64,000 nucleotides of DNA from Chamaecrista fasciculata (taxonomy: Eukaryota > Streptophyta > Magnoliopsida > Fabales > Fabaceae). The DNA lies in assembly GCA_003254925.1 (NCBI GenBank), contig QANZ01035946.1, positions 26,901 through 90,900 of the forward strand. The letters are read 5' to 3'. The position numbers and the translations under genes were made by a program. The notes under the pieces were generated by a model that made no database searches, was not told the DNA's origin, and saw only the letters and a program-made list of their open reading frames with translations. Shown here in pieces: positions 46,101 to 57,599 of this stretch (positions are counted from its first letter, which is position 1; every line of letters starts with the position of its first letter).

Positions 46101-48293
46101 GCATGCCCTCCCACCCGTTAACGTTCATGCTGCAAGAGGAGGAGGCAGAAAAACAAATATAAATAAATACTTGAATTTCAAGAATGTATAATCCATGTGA
46201 TGAAGAGAGAATAAAACTTAGATGTGCAAGTAAATACAGGATAAATAAATACTTTAATTTTAAGAATGTATAATCCATACCCTAATTAAGGCAGACATGT
46301 TTTCCTAGCATATACAAGAGTAAATTAACAATTTAGTCCATAAAAGATTAAAACTGTGTATTTTTTACTCTTTGAAAGATTAAAACGGTATACTATTTAG
46401 TCTATAAACAGGGCTAACTAGTATATCGTTTTGATATTTTAGGAACTAAATTGAACATTTCAATTTTTCTGGAACCGAGTTGTCAGCTCGATGATATTTA
46501 AATGACCAAATTATTAGTTTACTCATATACACAACATATGTGATCAATGAATGTACAATAATCTCAATCACTCACCATATTGAAAGAGAACCAACAGCAA
46601 TAACAGGATTGTCAAGGTGTCCCGTGAGAACAATAATGGTCATGAAATACCAAATCTCCAAACAAAGCATAACCGCTGAGGCCACAGAAAGCTTCACAAA
46701 GTTCCAAAGATCCTTAAAAGCAAGCCATGACAAGCCTCTCCAACCTTCCTCACACCAACCCACAACATAAACCACTTGAGCCAAAGCCACACCCCAAGCT
46801 GAAATATCATAGGCAGCAGCAGCACCCGTTGTGCCCCAACCGAAAACTCGAATAAAAAGATACAAAATCCCGATGTGAATGAAAAGCGCGACGAAGCCGA
46901 TCCAAGCTAGGGCTCCCACCTTGCTTTGTGCTTGCAAGAATTTTTGTGTGGGGAAGTTGATGGCTAGGGAGAACATTTGAGGGATTGTTTGGATGGTGAA
47001 TGTTCCGGCTAGGTCGGCGATTTCGTGTTCTTGGCCGAGAAGGAGGAGGATTGGCTTGGCAAAGATGTAAAGAGGGAGGAGAAAGAAGCATGCTGCTCCT
47101 AGGATTATCCATGAACGTTGCATGTATACTCCTAGCATTTCTACTTGACCTGCACCAAAGGCTTGCCCACATAACGTCTCAAGTGCACTTCCCATACCAA
47201 GCTACATGCATGCAAGCATAAAAAAAGAGTTAACTAGAATTAATTAATCCTTATATATGATAAGGATAGAATAAAAAAAAAAAACTAGAATGATTGAACA
47301 CTCGAGCTCTCAGTATCAAAAACTAAAGATTAGTTACAAAATTATATGAATATTTGCAGCACACACATGCACTCTTCAAGAAATGATGAGTAGTCATGCA
47401 TGTTCATGTACACGTCAAATAAATCTTAAGAAAAAAAAAAAAAGACACACATAGGTTATACCTTGTTGGTAAAGGATTTATCGAGGATTGAAATATAGTT
47501 ATTGTTAGAGTAAACATATAAATTGATTCTGTATTCGAAAAGATATACGAGTTAATAATTCAATTTTAAAAAGCATACTTTAAACTCTTTAATTCCTAAC
47601 CAAAATGTAAACAATACATTTGAGTAATTTTACTCCTATAAGTTAGCCCAGGAAAAATGTTTGAGGAATTAAATTATATTATTTTTACGACTTTTAAGAA
47701 TTAATGTATAGAAATGAGACCAAATATTGAGTTGTAAGTTGTAACACTAACATCTTTAATTCAAAGACTGAAAAATCCAAAGAACACATCTCCTAATTAA
47801 CAAATTCAAGTCAAACATTTAGTGGGGTAAATGTGTAAATAAAAAAGTTCATCATAAAAATAAATGTATGCCATCCAATAAATAATGGGATAGAGAGAGA
47901 TAGAGAGAGACACAAAGCATGAAATTAATAAATTATAGCTCTGAACCAAAGAAAAAGAAAACACACAAACAAAATAAAAAAAAACACATGGAAATTAAAC
48001 AAATTCTCAAAAATTAATGTAACGAAATTAAGTTATGATGGAAGGAATTAATTGAAGAACCTAACCAAGAAGCCAAAGGAAAAGTTGGAAACAACAGAAA
48101 GAGAAATTGCAACAGCTGAGAGCTCCAAATCCCCAAGATGCCCTACAAAGATATTGGTGAAGGAATTGATGGCATAGTTGCAAAGTATGTTGAAAGCAAT
48201 TGGGCCTGCAATTCCCCAAACTTTTGTGGTTTCCACACAAAACACATACTTAACATTTTCAAAACTATTTATTGGAGGGTAGTCTTCAATCAT
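43109..48293 (-). CDS. MATE efflux transporter (DETOXIFICATION family, DTX33/35-like)
   Basis: There are seven exons on the minus strand: 48293-48066, 47201-46576, 46129-46073, 45528-45290, 44618-44500, 43375-43289 and 43177-43109. All have GT/AG borders and joining phases: 1425 nt, 474 residues plus TAA. The product matches plant MATE proteins throughout, for example GMGSALETLCGQAFGAGQV, FLLPLYIFAKPILLLLGQ, ALAWIGFVALFIHIGILYLF, NVNGWEGMLFIGINAA and RVSNELGLGRPRAAKYSV, with about 12 hydrophobic spans. MATE proteins export flavonoids, organic acids or toxins by proton or sodium antiport at the vacuolar or plasma membrane; the substrate here cannot be read. The start used is the first ATG in frame (MIEDYPPINSF). 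The frame stays open upstream to a TAA and contains an ATA where similar proteins often start. Introns 1-6 are long, and introns 2, 3, 4 and 5 hold MITEs. Confidence 0.88.
43476..43987. mobile_element. Foldback MULE/MITE in MATE intron 5, perfect 9-bp target duplication
   Basis: Flanked by TTAAATTTA (43467-43475 and 43988-43996). The ends gagtaaattacactaaaggg and cccttttgtgtaatttaccc are inverted, and the arms pair over about 230 bp, including gttaacaaaaagggtc. It is a compact 512-bp relative of the 5018-7805 element. Confidence 0.85.
44098..44478. mobile_element. MITE in MATE intron 5, ggtctcatatctttt family
   Basis: The arms ggtcaaaattcgaatttggt and agaccaaatttactctttggtc are inverted. Same family as 45577-45972 and 50405-50785. 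The target duplication is unclear. Confidence 0.6.
44798..44945. mobile_element. Single inverted arm of the ggtcctaaatg MITE family in MATE intron 4
   Basis: Its reverse complement matches 25985-26150 with the same block order (cctaaatgt, ttcatttt, ttcaaaatgttcaaatt). Confidence 0.5.
44967..45156. mobile_element. 190-bp hAT-type MITE in MATE intron 4, perfect 8-bp target duplication
   Basis: The terminal inverted repeat is CATGGTTGCAAATTGCGG at the left and its complement CCGCAATTTGCAACCATG at the right. It is flanked by ATCTATGC on both sides (44959-44966 and 45157-45164), the 8-bp size typical of hAT. The interior is GC-rich with repeated gcggttgcgg. Confidence 0.9.
45577..45972. mobile_element. 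MITE in MATE intron 3, perfect 9-bp target duplication
   Basis: Flanked by TATTAATTA (45568-45576 and 45973-45981). The ends ggtcaaagtgcaaattt and aaatttatactttgacc are inverted. The long arms are built from ggtc(c)tatatctttt units. Confidence 0.85.
46317..46523. mobile_element. MITE in MATE intron 2, perfect 8-bp target duplication
   Basis: Flanked by CATATACA (46309-46316 and 46524-46531). The ends agagtaaattaacaattta and aaattattagtttact are inverted. Same family as 24900-25085 and 34792-35055. Confidence 0.75.
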
Positions 48294-48430
48294 GCCCGTC
48301 GGAGCGTGGTGGAGCTCCGCCGGCTCCAACACCGGCGACGACGAGCCCTTTCCGGCAGAAGACGAGCTGAGTCTCTCCTCTGCGAATTCAGGCTCCTCAT
48401 TTTTATTTTCGCTCCCTATTTTGAAAATAT
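48294..48430 (-). other. Open in-frame extension upstream of the MATE ATG, with ATA at a plausible old start
   Basis: On the minus strand, in frame with the MATE ATG at 48293, codons run back through SSSPVLEPAELHHAPTG, EEPEFAEERLSSSSAGKG and ATA-GGG-AGC-GAA-AAT (48419 and down) to a TAA near 48437. It contains no ATG. The composition and Ser/Glu character resemble the cytosolic N terminus of DTX proteins. Confidence 0.5.
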
Positions 48431-48437
48431 TTGGTTA

Positions 48438-48867
48438 ACTCTAAGAGCAATGTGTAGTTTATGATGGTGATAATGATGATGAGGTGTTAGATTAATTGAA
48501 CAAGTTGATGATGAGAAAAATTACAAACTCAGATCTTCCAGAAAATAATTAAGGGGAAATAAGAAATAGTTTGAAACCAAGAAGAAAAGATAGGTCCCTC
48601 TTGATAAGATTTTCATTTATTTTTTCTTTGATGAGAGGATAGATAGATGATGGATTTTCATTTGCTATTATTTAGCATAGCCATGCATAGACCTAGAGAA
48701 ACTGATGACTTAGTCTCCTCCTCTCAACCTGATAAAGTAGTTAATTACTTAATTAATTATGTGTCTGAGGAATTACCGGTGTTGATTACAGTATTCTTTA
48801 TTGGTAATTTTTGTAATTAATGTGGGAGCTATTTATAGAAAGAAATTAACTAAGAAAAATTAAAAGA
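48438..48867. promoter_or_regulatory. Upstream flank of the MATE gene
   Basis: Presumed promoter. AT-rich; a sequence attaattatgtgtc lies near 48752. No core element can be assigned with confidence. Confidence 0.3.
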
Positions 48868-49376
48868 TAAATTACATTTTGGTACCCTAAGGTACAGATC
48901 GGTTCCATTTTGGTATCTTGTTCTTTCAAAAGTAACATTTTAGTCTCTTATTTTATTCGTCATTAGCACTTTGCTATTCAAAACACTTTTTTTGTTACCT
49001 TTTGATGGAAAAAAGCACTTGCAGATCACATGCATACATAGTCAAAAACACAAAATCTACCCTTCTAAACTCAGATTTCACAATTCAGCCTAAAAAACAT
49101 AAAATCTTATGCCTTCAAGTACATACTGAAGTGTTATTTTTGGAGGCTAAATCGTGTTTTTTTTAAGGTTGAATCGTAAAATCTGAGTTTAAGATAGTGA
49201 ATTTTGTGTTTTTGACCATGCACATGACCTGGACGTGCTTTTTTCCTCAAGAGGTAACGGAAAAAAAAGTTTGGGGTACCAAAAATACTATCGGCGAATA
49301 GAACAAAATACCAAAATGTCACTTTTAAAAGAACATGATACCAAAGTGGGACTGGTCCATATCTTAAGGTACCAAA
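48868..49376. mobile_element. Foldback MITE upstream of the MATE gene, probable 9-bp target duplication
   Basis: The arms share attttggtacc, cggttcca/ggaccgg-like and aaaagtaacattttagt/caaaatgtcacttttaaaag pairs in inverted order. The flanks carry ATTAAAAGA (48859-48867 and 49377-49385). Confidence 0.65.
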
Positions 49377-49385
49377 ATTAAAAGA

Positions 49386-49841
49386 TACAAATTAAAACTC
49401 GGCTGCTTATTAACTATCCAGTTTGGATCAACTTGTTGAATTAATAAATTTTACTTTATAGAAGAAATAAATGTTTATTAACTAATATGTCATATAGTTC
49501 TATTTTCAATTTCAGTCTACGAACATTTATTTTCTAAGGGCTGTAAAAATTTGATAACTTGACCAATTCTACTTGTGTAATCTTAATCTTAATTAGTACT
49601 TAAAGGGTTGCACGAGTTAAATTTATATTGGTGTGGACTATGGAAACCTTTTTTTTAACTAAGCTTATCAAATTAGTTGACTATCAGAAAAAAAAAAAGT
49701 TGAATACTCAAATTAGTTATATATATATATATTTGGCCAAAAAAAAAAGTTTTATATATTTATATATATATATATATGTATGTATATAATTATATATTAG
49801 ATTTCACTTTGATTCAAAATTAATATTTCAAAAGTTTCAAA
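49386..49841. other. AT-rich spacer with (ta)n runs
   Basis: Three tatata microsatellites lie between 49715 and 49800; nothing else is seen. Confidence 0.4.
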
Positions 49842-50248
49842 TTATTCTTAGAGAAAACTTACTTTTTGGCCCTTGAATTATTACTGAGTCAATGTTTTAG
49901 TCCCTGAATTATATTGCAGGAAAATACGAATCAATCCTTGAATTTTACCCCCACTGTCAACCTTTTGATCCCAAAATTGTAGGAAAATATGAATCAGTCC
50001 CTAATTTTATACCACAGTCAACCTTTTGGTCCCTAAATTGTAGTAAAATACGAATCAATTCTTGAATTTTAAAGTACTATCGTCAACCTTTTGATCCTTG
50101 AGCTGTTAAACGTCAGTTAGACTAATGATGTTGTTGTTAATTAGCCTGCAAATCTCCCGTCAGACAGTGTCGTTGCATTGACACTGTTGTCTGGCTCGAG
50201 AGATTCACTGCCCACCATCCGATCGGATCTATCACGATCCATCTTAAC

Positions 50249-50992
50249 CATGGTTGTCAAACTCGAGTTTTAACTCGTAAACTTGCCGACTTTACCCCCT
50301 AATTTCGAGCAAACTCGTCTCAAACTCGGAAATGACCTGAACTCGGGTAAACTCGCAGCAAACTCGTGAGTTTACCTTAAACTCGGCGAGTTCACATCAA
50401 AGTGTTAAATTTTTTGCCAAAATTTAAATTTTGGCTCATATCTTTTTCTCAGGTCCCAATTTGGTCCCAGATCTTTTTTTGTTTCACTTTTGGTCCCATA
50501 TCTTTGGGTCAGATCCAAATTTGGTCCCACATCTTTGGATCTATCACAGAATTAGTCCTATATCTTCGGGTCAGGTGCATAAGTGGTCCTATATTTTTGT
50601 GAAAGAATCAACTAACGATTGATCCTTTTGCAAAGATATGAGACTAATTCTGCAACTTGACCAAAAGATATAGGACCAAATTGGGACCTTTTGTAAAGAT
50701 ATGGGACCAAAAGCGCAACAAAAAAAGATACAGGACCAAATTGGGAATTAAGCAAAAAATATGGGACCAAATTTACACTTGGATAAGATAATGAGTTTAT
50801 GACTATTTGAATTCTGAAGAATAGTGTTATATTATGTTATATTTTTGTTTACTTTAATTTAATTATACACTTAAAGTAAATGATATATAGGTGTAAATTT
50901 TATCCTGCATACTTAGGTAAACTCGGCGAGTTTACGATTCGAGTTTACCCCCCTCTACGAGTTTACTTAAAATCTTGAGTTTGACAACCTTG
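50249..50992. mobile_element. Middle element of the nest: hAT-type, 8-bp target duplication with one mismatch
   Basis: The ends catggttgtcaaactcgagt and cttgagtttgacaaccttg are inverted, with arms of the aaactcg type (for example gtttaccccc). The flanks ATCTTAAC (50241-50248) and ATCTCAAC (50993-51000) differ at one base. The terminus resembles that of the hAT-type MITE at 44967-45156. Confidence 0.75.
50405..50785. mobile_element. Innermost element of the nest, ggtcccatatctttt family
   Basis: The left arm (tttggctcatatcttttt, then caatttggtcccagatc) and right arm (ggaccaaattgggaattaag, then atatgggaccaaatttaca) are inverted. Related to 44098-44478 and 45577-45972. Exact ends and target duplication were not resolved. 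Confidence 0.65.
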
Positions 50993-51640
50993 ATCTCAAC
51001 CTCTGCCCCTTTCCGACCTTCGCGCACACCAGAAACCTCGCTAGAGCAATTGACTGTGACTTCCAATCCGACCGCGTCGATCCGGAACGAAGAGCTCCTG
51101 AACCAATTAGAGACCGTCTTGATCTCCACCACGCTAGAGAGTAAGAGACTCTGTCAATAGTAAAGATCAACAACCAAGATCAAGACATGTGACATATTGA
51201 GATTTGTCACCAAAGTGACGACAATGGATGAAAGGGGAAGAGTGAAGGAGCCAGAAAAGAAAGAGTGAGAAGGGAGGTTATCATTTTAAATTATTTTTTA
51301 TGATGTGTAAAAAAAATCTTTGTACGATAGTTGATTTGGAGGCCACATAACCATTTAACAGTTCACATCAGGCTAATTGATGGTAAACAGCTCAAGAACC
51401 AAAAGGTTGACGTTGGTGTAAAATTCAATGATTGATTCGTATTTTCTTATAATTTAAGGACCAAAAGGTTGACAGTGATGTGAAATTCAGGGACTGGTTT
51501 GTATTTTTTTACAATTCAAGGACCAAAAAATTAACGGTGGTGTAAACTTCAGGGACTAGTTTATATTTTCTTACAATTTAGAGACTAAATCGTTGACTCA
51601 ATAACACAGAAACCAAAAAGTAAGTTTTCTCTTATTCTTA

Positions 51641-52129
51641 TATATGTATGTAAGTTGTAACTTATTTTAAATTGGTCATGACATTACAATATCCATCAAT
51701 TTTTCCATTAAATATTGATGTGGATTGCGGAAATACTATGTTTGGGTAGAAACAAATATTTTGATCCCTAAATTAAAGGTGTATGTTTGGGTATTTGTAC
51801 ATCAGTGAGAGAGTTATAGTTTTTTCGTTCAAACTTATTAGCTTGTAATGAAAAATGCTTGTAATCTTTTATTTTTAAAAAATGAAGACAACTGTTCGCC
51901 CTTGGGCTGCCGCTGAGACAGCGGTGGTGGCTCTCCCACATTTTATAGGTAGTGTTAAAAATCTCTCTTCCGTGAGGGTCCCTCTCTCTCTCTTTATGAG
52001 AGTGTTACTTTGTTTCTAGGGTTTTGTTACTTTGTTTCTAGAGTTTTTTCGTTCAAACTTCTTGGTTTGGTTCTAGTTTTTGGGTGCTCGGTGGTTTTTT
52101 TCTAGGTCAGGTACTCATTCAGGGGATTT
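51641..52129. other. Unassigned sequence before the copia fragment
   Basis: 51885-52030 is more GC-rich and contains a direct repeat of gttactttgtttctag(a/g)gtttt (52005-52045). No family is recognised. Confidence 0.3.
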
Positions 52130-53494
52130 AGTTGATCTTCCAGCCAACAAAACCCTATTGGTTGCAAATGGATTTACAAAATCAAGACACGTTCGATGGC
52201 ACTGTTGAACGCTACAAAGCTCGCTTAGTAGCAAAAGGGTTTACTCAAGAGTATGGTATCGATTATGAGGAGACGTTTGCTCCGGTTCCTCGTCATTGCT
52301 GTAGTTCGAAAATGGAAACTTTCTCAAATGGATGTCAAAAATGCTTTTCTCTATGGTGATCTAACAGAAGAGGTTTATATGCATCCTCCTCTTGGCTATC
52401 ATTCTCCTCATAAGGTTTGCAAACTCCGAAAAGCCTTGTATGGGTTAAAATAGGCACCGAGGGCATGGTTTGCTAAATTTAGCTCTGCTCTTGCTCAATT
52501 CGGCTTTTCCTCTAGTTCACATGACTCAGCATTATTTACTCGTCGATCTGATAACGGTATTGTTCTTCTGTTACTGTATGTTGATGATATGATAATTATC
52601 GGTGATGATTCATCAAGACTTTTAGAGCTACAAAATTATCTCCACCAACAATTTGACATGAAAGATCTAGGCACTCTCAGTTATTTTTTGGGACTTAAAA
52701 TTTCTCAAAATTCCGATGGATATTATCTCTCTCAAGCAAAGTATGCTTCTGATTTGCTCTCTCGAGCGAGCATCACAGATAGCAAAATTGTCTTGACTCC
52801 GATGGATTTCAATTGCAAACTTACTCCTCTTGATGGCACTACTCTTGATAATTCTTCTTTGTATCACCAACTTGTTGGAAGCATCGTTTACCTCACAGTT
52901 ACTCGGCCTGATATTTCTTATGTTGTTCATATAGTCAGTCAATTTATGTCTGCCCCTCGTTACATCAAAGGAAACCTTTTTCACAGCTTACACTTCTCTA
53001 CTACATCTCCCCTAGTCTTATCTAGATATTCTGATGCTAATTGGGCTGGTGATCCCACGAATCGTCGCTCCACAACTAGTTTTTGTTTCTTCTTGGGTAA
53101 CTCTCTTATCTATTGGCGTAGCAAAAAGAAAATCGTTGTTGCACGTTCTAGTACCGAATCTGAATATCGTGCTCTTGCTTATGCCACTTCTGAATTACTT
53201 TGGCTACGCTGGTTATTAATCGATATGGGTGTCACTCATTCTACTGCCACTATGCTTCACTGTGACAATAGAAGTGCTATACAAATCTCACATAATGATG
53301 TGTTTCATGAACGCACAAAACACATTGAAATTGATTGTCATCTTGTTCGTCATCATGTTGTTCATGGCACTATTTGTTTGATTCCGGTCTCTTCTGCTGA
53401 TCAAACTGCTGATATATTCACCAAGCTACATCTCCTGACTCGCTTTCATGATCTCTTAAGCAAACGCAAGTTGGCACCAATGATACCATCTTGA
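52130..53494 (+). pseudogene. Ty1/copia reverse transcriptase-RNase H fragment
   Basis: The frames encode copia RT hallmarks: [35 protein letters not shown] followed by a stop in place of the usual Gln (TAG at 52451), and LLLYVDDMIIIGDD, the YVDD catalytic box. RNase H follows (SDANWAGDPTNRRSTT, ARSSTESEYRALAYA) and ends at 53494. A frame break lies near 52295, so it is inactive. The upstream gag, protease and integrase are absent from this piece. Confidence 0.85.
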
Positions 53495-53770
53495 GTTTGA
53501 GGGGGGTGTGTGAATAAAGGAAATATTTTCCCGATTCATTAGCATTATTACCATAGCAAAGTTATGGCATGATTGTTAGTTGATTTGTTTAGCATGTTTG
53601 TAGGATTATTATTATTTTTTTTTTTTTGATAAGAGGATTATTATTTATTTGATTGACACAATGTAGCAAGTGTACATTGACCTTCTTGTATAAATAGGTG
53701 TAGCCTCTTTGTAAATAAAGAAAGAAATATATACATTATTCATTCACTTTCCTGTAATCTATTTTTGCTA
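53495..53770 (+). repeat. Polypurine tract and 3' LTR remnant of the copia fragment
   Basis: tttgaggggggtg (53497-53509) directly follows the RNase H stop. TGTGTGAATAAAGG at 53507 starts the LTR. A TATA-like tgtataaatagg (53688-53699) and aataaagaaag follow. The right end is not resolved. Confidence 0.6.
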
Positions 53771-54945
53771 ATAGTCTTTATAATTGTTAAACATATAAAA
53801 AGAAAAAAAACTGAAAATAGATAGATTTGAATGATTGAATTGATAAGAAACAGAGTACAATATTTTTAGAGTACATAAACAAAATTAATGGCACAATACT
53901 AGTTACGGGCATAACTGAAATACCTTACTTTTACTAGAAAAAAAAGGAGTACCTTACCAAAATTAACTAATAACATCATCAGTTAAACTCAAAAGTTATA
54001 ACCTCTTAGCTATATACATACGCTTACATACAACTCTAAAGTAAACTGACGAGTATGTGCTTATTTTCACCTTCTTGTAATTGTATAATTTGATCGTGAG
54101 GGAAATATTATAGAGTATAGACAATTTTGTCATACATACATTTTTACAAAGAAAAATGTTTAGGTGATCGAGGTCCCTTATATCTTTCTTACAAGGTTCT
54201 TTATATTATAAGTTTGATTTATATTTTTTTTCTTATATAATTGATCATTCAAAAATATATGTTAAATATATTTTCTTTATTATATATAATTGGTCATACT
54301 CATAAATCATATGATTATTAGAAAATTTATAGCAAAAATATAAAAAATCTTATCTACATTATTTAGTCCAATTTGGTTTTCCAAAGGTATCTCCCAATAG
54401 AAGTAGTCTTATTCGAGGCATTGTCGAACATTAAATGAGAGCGCGCACCTCTCCTAGCAAAAATTCAAACTTAATTAAATTTAACATGTTATAAGAGACT
54501 ACCCCTTCTGCTAGACTTAGCCCTCGTTGGTTAATTTTAATACCTTTCCCTTTAACAAAATCTATATATATATTGAATTTGGAGCATGATTACAATATAT
54601 CATCTAAGCATATCAAATATAAAATTGAACTGATTAATGCTGATGTATTTCCTAATCATTTTATTCTTATTCAAGATAATCTCATTCTTATAATACATTC
54701 ATTATGTATAATTATCTCAACTTGTATGGATATATGTTCAGCTATGAACAAATACACAAAGCAATCCTAATAAGACGGCAAGCCGCCCACACAGATTAAA
54801 CCACTCCAAAAAATAACCACATAAATAATCAAACACTTCTTTGCGTGACCCTCCTCATCTTATATTAATTAATTATATATAGGCAACAAGCATCATGATT
54901 AATCTAAAATCTGGTGATTAATTTAAAAGATAATCCCAGTTTACT
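53771..54945. other. Unassigned AT-rich region
   Basis: No gene or bounded repeat is recognised. Confidence 0.4.
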
Positions 54946-54949
54946 TCCC

Positions 54950-55631
54950 GGAGGCGTTTGGTACACGGATTGAAAAATTAATCCCGAGAATATTGTATTC
55001 CTAAGAATGACATAATTTCCTAAAATAGCTATTTTTTCATTCCACCCTAGGGGGTGGGATTTCCCATGGCATGGGATTATTTTTCCATCCAAAATGACTT
55101 TATTACCCCTAATTAATTTCCCCTAATTAATTATTTCTCTACAAACCCTTGTCACTTTTCATCTTTGTCATTCAAATATACTCTACAATCCCATGACATG
55201 GAAAATTAGTCTCAAAATTAGGAAGTTTTTATGAAGCATCCAATTCAAATATACTTGAACTTGCATCTTGCTTCAAACATGAGAAAGAGGTGGCAGAGAG
55301 AAGAATGAAAGTGTCCGATGAGTTAAAATTTTAATTATGATATAATTATTTCTTTATGATATAATATTTTTCTCATGAATTTTTTTGAAGAATTTCTACA
55401 TTTGATAAACTAGTAGTTGATAATAAAAAGTCAAGGTCATATTTGTAAAAGTATTAAACATTCCCAGAATATCAAAGTTGAACCAAACACAAAATTGTAA
55501 CATTCCTGGGAATATTGCAAAATAATCCTAGGATTATTTTAACTCATCCAAACATAAAAATTTATAATCCTGGGAATCTTATTCCTGAAAATTCCCGAAA
55601 ATAAAAAAATAATTTGTATACCAAACGCCCC
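54950..55631. mobile_element. Tourist-like MITE
   Basis: Left gaggcgtttggtac and right gtataccaaacgcccc are inverted. Subterminal arms pair ggattgaaaaattaatcccg-like sequence with its complement, plus gggatttcccatg. The target duplication is not clear. Confidence 0.6.
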
Positions 55632-56022
55632 TAACTCTTTGAACAAGCTAAAAGATCAAGAGTTTCAAAGCTTCACGCCTCTTCCTTAATACGAAACTTT
55701 GTGCATCAAATTAATTAATATGACCCTCTCTCCATTAAAAATTAATCTCTCTATATCCTTGCAAGATAGTATCTGGTCAGTAGATGTTTATCAATATTAA
55801 ATAAATTTTTACTTAAAGAAATTATATATATAGAATGTTTGGGATATATATATATGTGTATATATATATATATATGATACGTTCATACGTTCTTGAAATA
55901 TTCATTTTAGAATTAGAAATTGTTTTTTACTCCTTAATTATAAAATCATTACATAAATTCATAACATGTCTATCAAGTTTGAGCTAAAATAAAAATTCTT
56001 TATCCTACCTTTTAACTTTTTT

Positions 56023-56245
56023 TTAGTAAATTACATAGAAGGTCCCTGTAGTTTGGCCCATTTACAGAGAGGGTCCCTGTGGTTTAAGGGCATGTGATTT
56101 GCTCCGTTATCAAAAAGAGTCCTAAGGTATATTTTCATCCAAAATTTAATGAAAATCTTGGCTAAAATACTATTTAATTAAGACCCCTAACTATTAATTT
56201 TTATGCGTTTGACTCCATATTTGTATAAGAAAAGGAATAAAAGAA
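56023..56245. mobile_element. One arm of the 5018-7805 MULE family
   Basis: Matches the left arm of that element in order (taaattaca, ggtccctg, gtttggcccatttacag, tccgtta, atgcgtttgactcc). It breaks off where copia gag sequence begins. Confidence 0.7.
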
Positions 56246-56259
56246 CACATTAATATGAA

Positions 56260-57530
56260 AAAGAAGAATGTTCAGGTGCTACAAGTCAATCCTGCGCAGT
56301 CGAATGTAAAGAAGAATCAGAATCAGAATGGGAATTTCCAGCATAATGGAAGTCAAAATCAGTTCTCTCAGCATCCTTAGTTTCCCAATCGACAGAACAA
56401 TTTTCGAGGAAGAGGCAGAGGAGGTCGCTTTGGTGGTATTGCCTACCACAGATAGCATTCTTGATCCAAATTAGTATCCAGATTTAGGAGCATCTTGCCA
56501 TTTGACTCCTGATGCAGCAAATTTACGCAAGAACAATTATGTTGGTGCCAACAATGTATATGTTGGTGATGGCACAGGTTTGACTGTTAACAAAGTTGGA
56601 ACTTCCTTTATTCAATCTTCTTCTTTTTCTAAACCTCTTGCAATAAATTCTTTGTTTCATGTTCCAGCTATTACTAAAAATCTGATTAGTGTATCTCAGT
56701 TTTATAAAGACAATACGGTCTTTTTTGAATTTCATTCTAATTCGTGTTTTGTCAAATGTCAGGCAACTAAATCTATGCTGCTTGAAGGATGGCTTCACAA
56801 TGGACTATATGCTTTCTCTTCCTTGAAGTTGATTTCTCCTTCTTCTTCTATCATCCCAGCTTCTTGTTCTGTTGTTACTACTTCCATCAATTCTTCTTGT
56901 AATGTCATTAGTACTGATTCTGCTTAATTGTGGCACAATAGATTAGGTCATCCTCAGTTTTCAGTTGTAAATCAAGTGCTAAAAGAATGTAACTTTCATG
57001 TTGATAATAATAAAAAATCTTTTTGTGATTCTTGTTGTCTTGGAAAATCTCATAAATTACCATTTCAAATTTCTACCACTGTGTATTCAACTCCTCTAGC
57101 TTTAGTACATACAGATTTTTGGGTTCCAGCACCCATTCTTTTATTATTAGGATATTCATACTATATAATATTTGTTGATGCTCACACTCATTATGCTTGG
57201 TTATTCCTTCTTAAGAACAAATTTAACTCTCATGCTGCATTTTTACAATTTAAATCCCAAGCTGAACTTCAATTCAATACTAAGTTAAAAATGCTACAAA
57301 GTGATATGGTGAGGGTGAATATTCTTCTATTTCCATTTATTGTGTTTCTCAAGGTATTGTTCATAGGAAAAGTTGTCCACATACATACTCCACATCAAAA
57401 GGAGTTTCTGAAAGAAAACATAGGCATATAATAGAAACTGCTCTTACGCTATTAGCAAAAGCATTTATGCCATTGGGAAAGTTCTAAGTTTTGCTCTGAT
57501 CTTTATATCTGATTCATTTCAAGTGCTAAA
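56260..57530 (+). pseudogene. Ty1/copia gag-tail, protease and integrase fragment
   Basis: The segment opens with a Gln/Asn-rich gag tail (aatcagaatcagaatg) and a Gly/Arg stretch (RGRGRGGRFGG). Next is a protease-like site reading DLGASCHLTPDA, then SLFHVPAITKNLISVSQF. At 56928 WHNRLGHPQF opens the integrase HHCC zinc domain, with FCDSCCLGKSHKLPF, followed by VHTDFW (first catalytic Asp) and a decaying core. Stops at 56926 and beyond 57431 interrupt it. The final segment (57420-57480) still reads HRHIIETALTLLAKAF. RT and RNase H are missing. Confidence 0.8.
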
Positions 57531-57599
57531 CGTGCCTCATTGCAATAACTTTGTGTTATAAATATTGGGAAAGTTCTAAGCTGACCGTTGAGATTATTA

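Larger units (their letters stand above)
50130..51150. other. GC-rich gene-like interior of the outer MULE, split by the hAT-type element
   Basis: The segments 50130-50248 and 51000-51140 contrast with the AT-rich arms. Open frames exist on both strands (for example NEELLNQLETVLISTTLESK on the plus strand), but no family is recognised. It could be a captured exon, or simply the GC-rich core often seen in such foldback elements. Confidence 0.3.
49851..51631. mobile_element. Outermost element of a triple nest: MULE with 260-bp arms and perfect 9-bp target duplication
   Basis: Flanked by TTATTCTTA (49842-49850 and 51632-51640). The ends gagaaaacttactttttgg and aaaaagtaagttttctc are inverted. 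Each arm is built of about four 60-70-bp units (caaccttttggtcc...gaatcaatcc). The interior flanking the nested element is GC-rich and gene-like (50130-50248 and 51000-51140). Confidence 0.88.

Noticed and set aside
46807-47172. A 121-codon frame overlapping the MATE gene in another frame
   Set aside because: Shadow of MATE exon 2, which has clear family similarity in its own frame.
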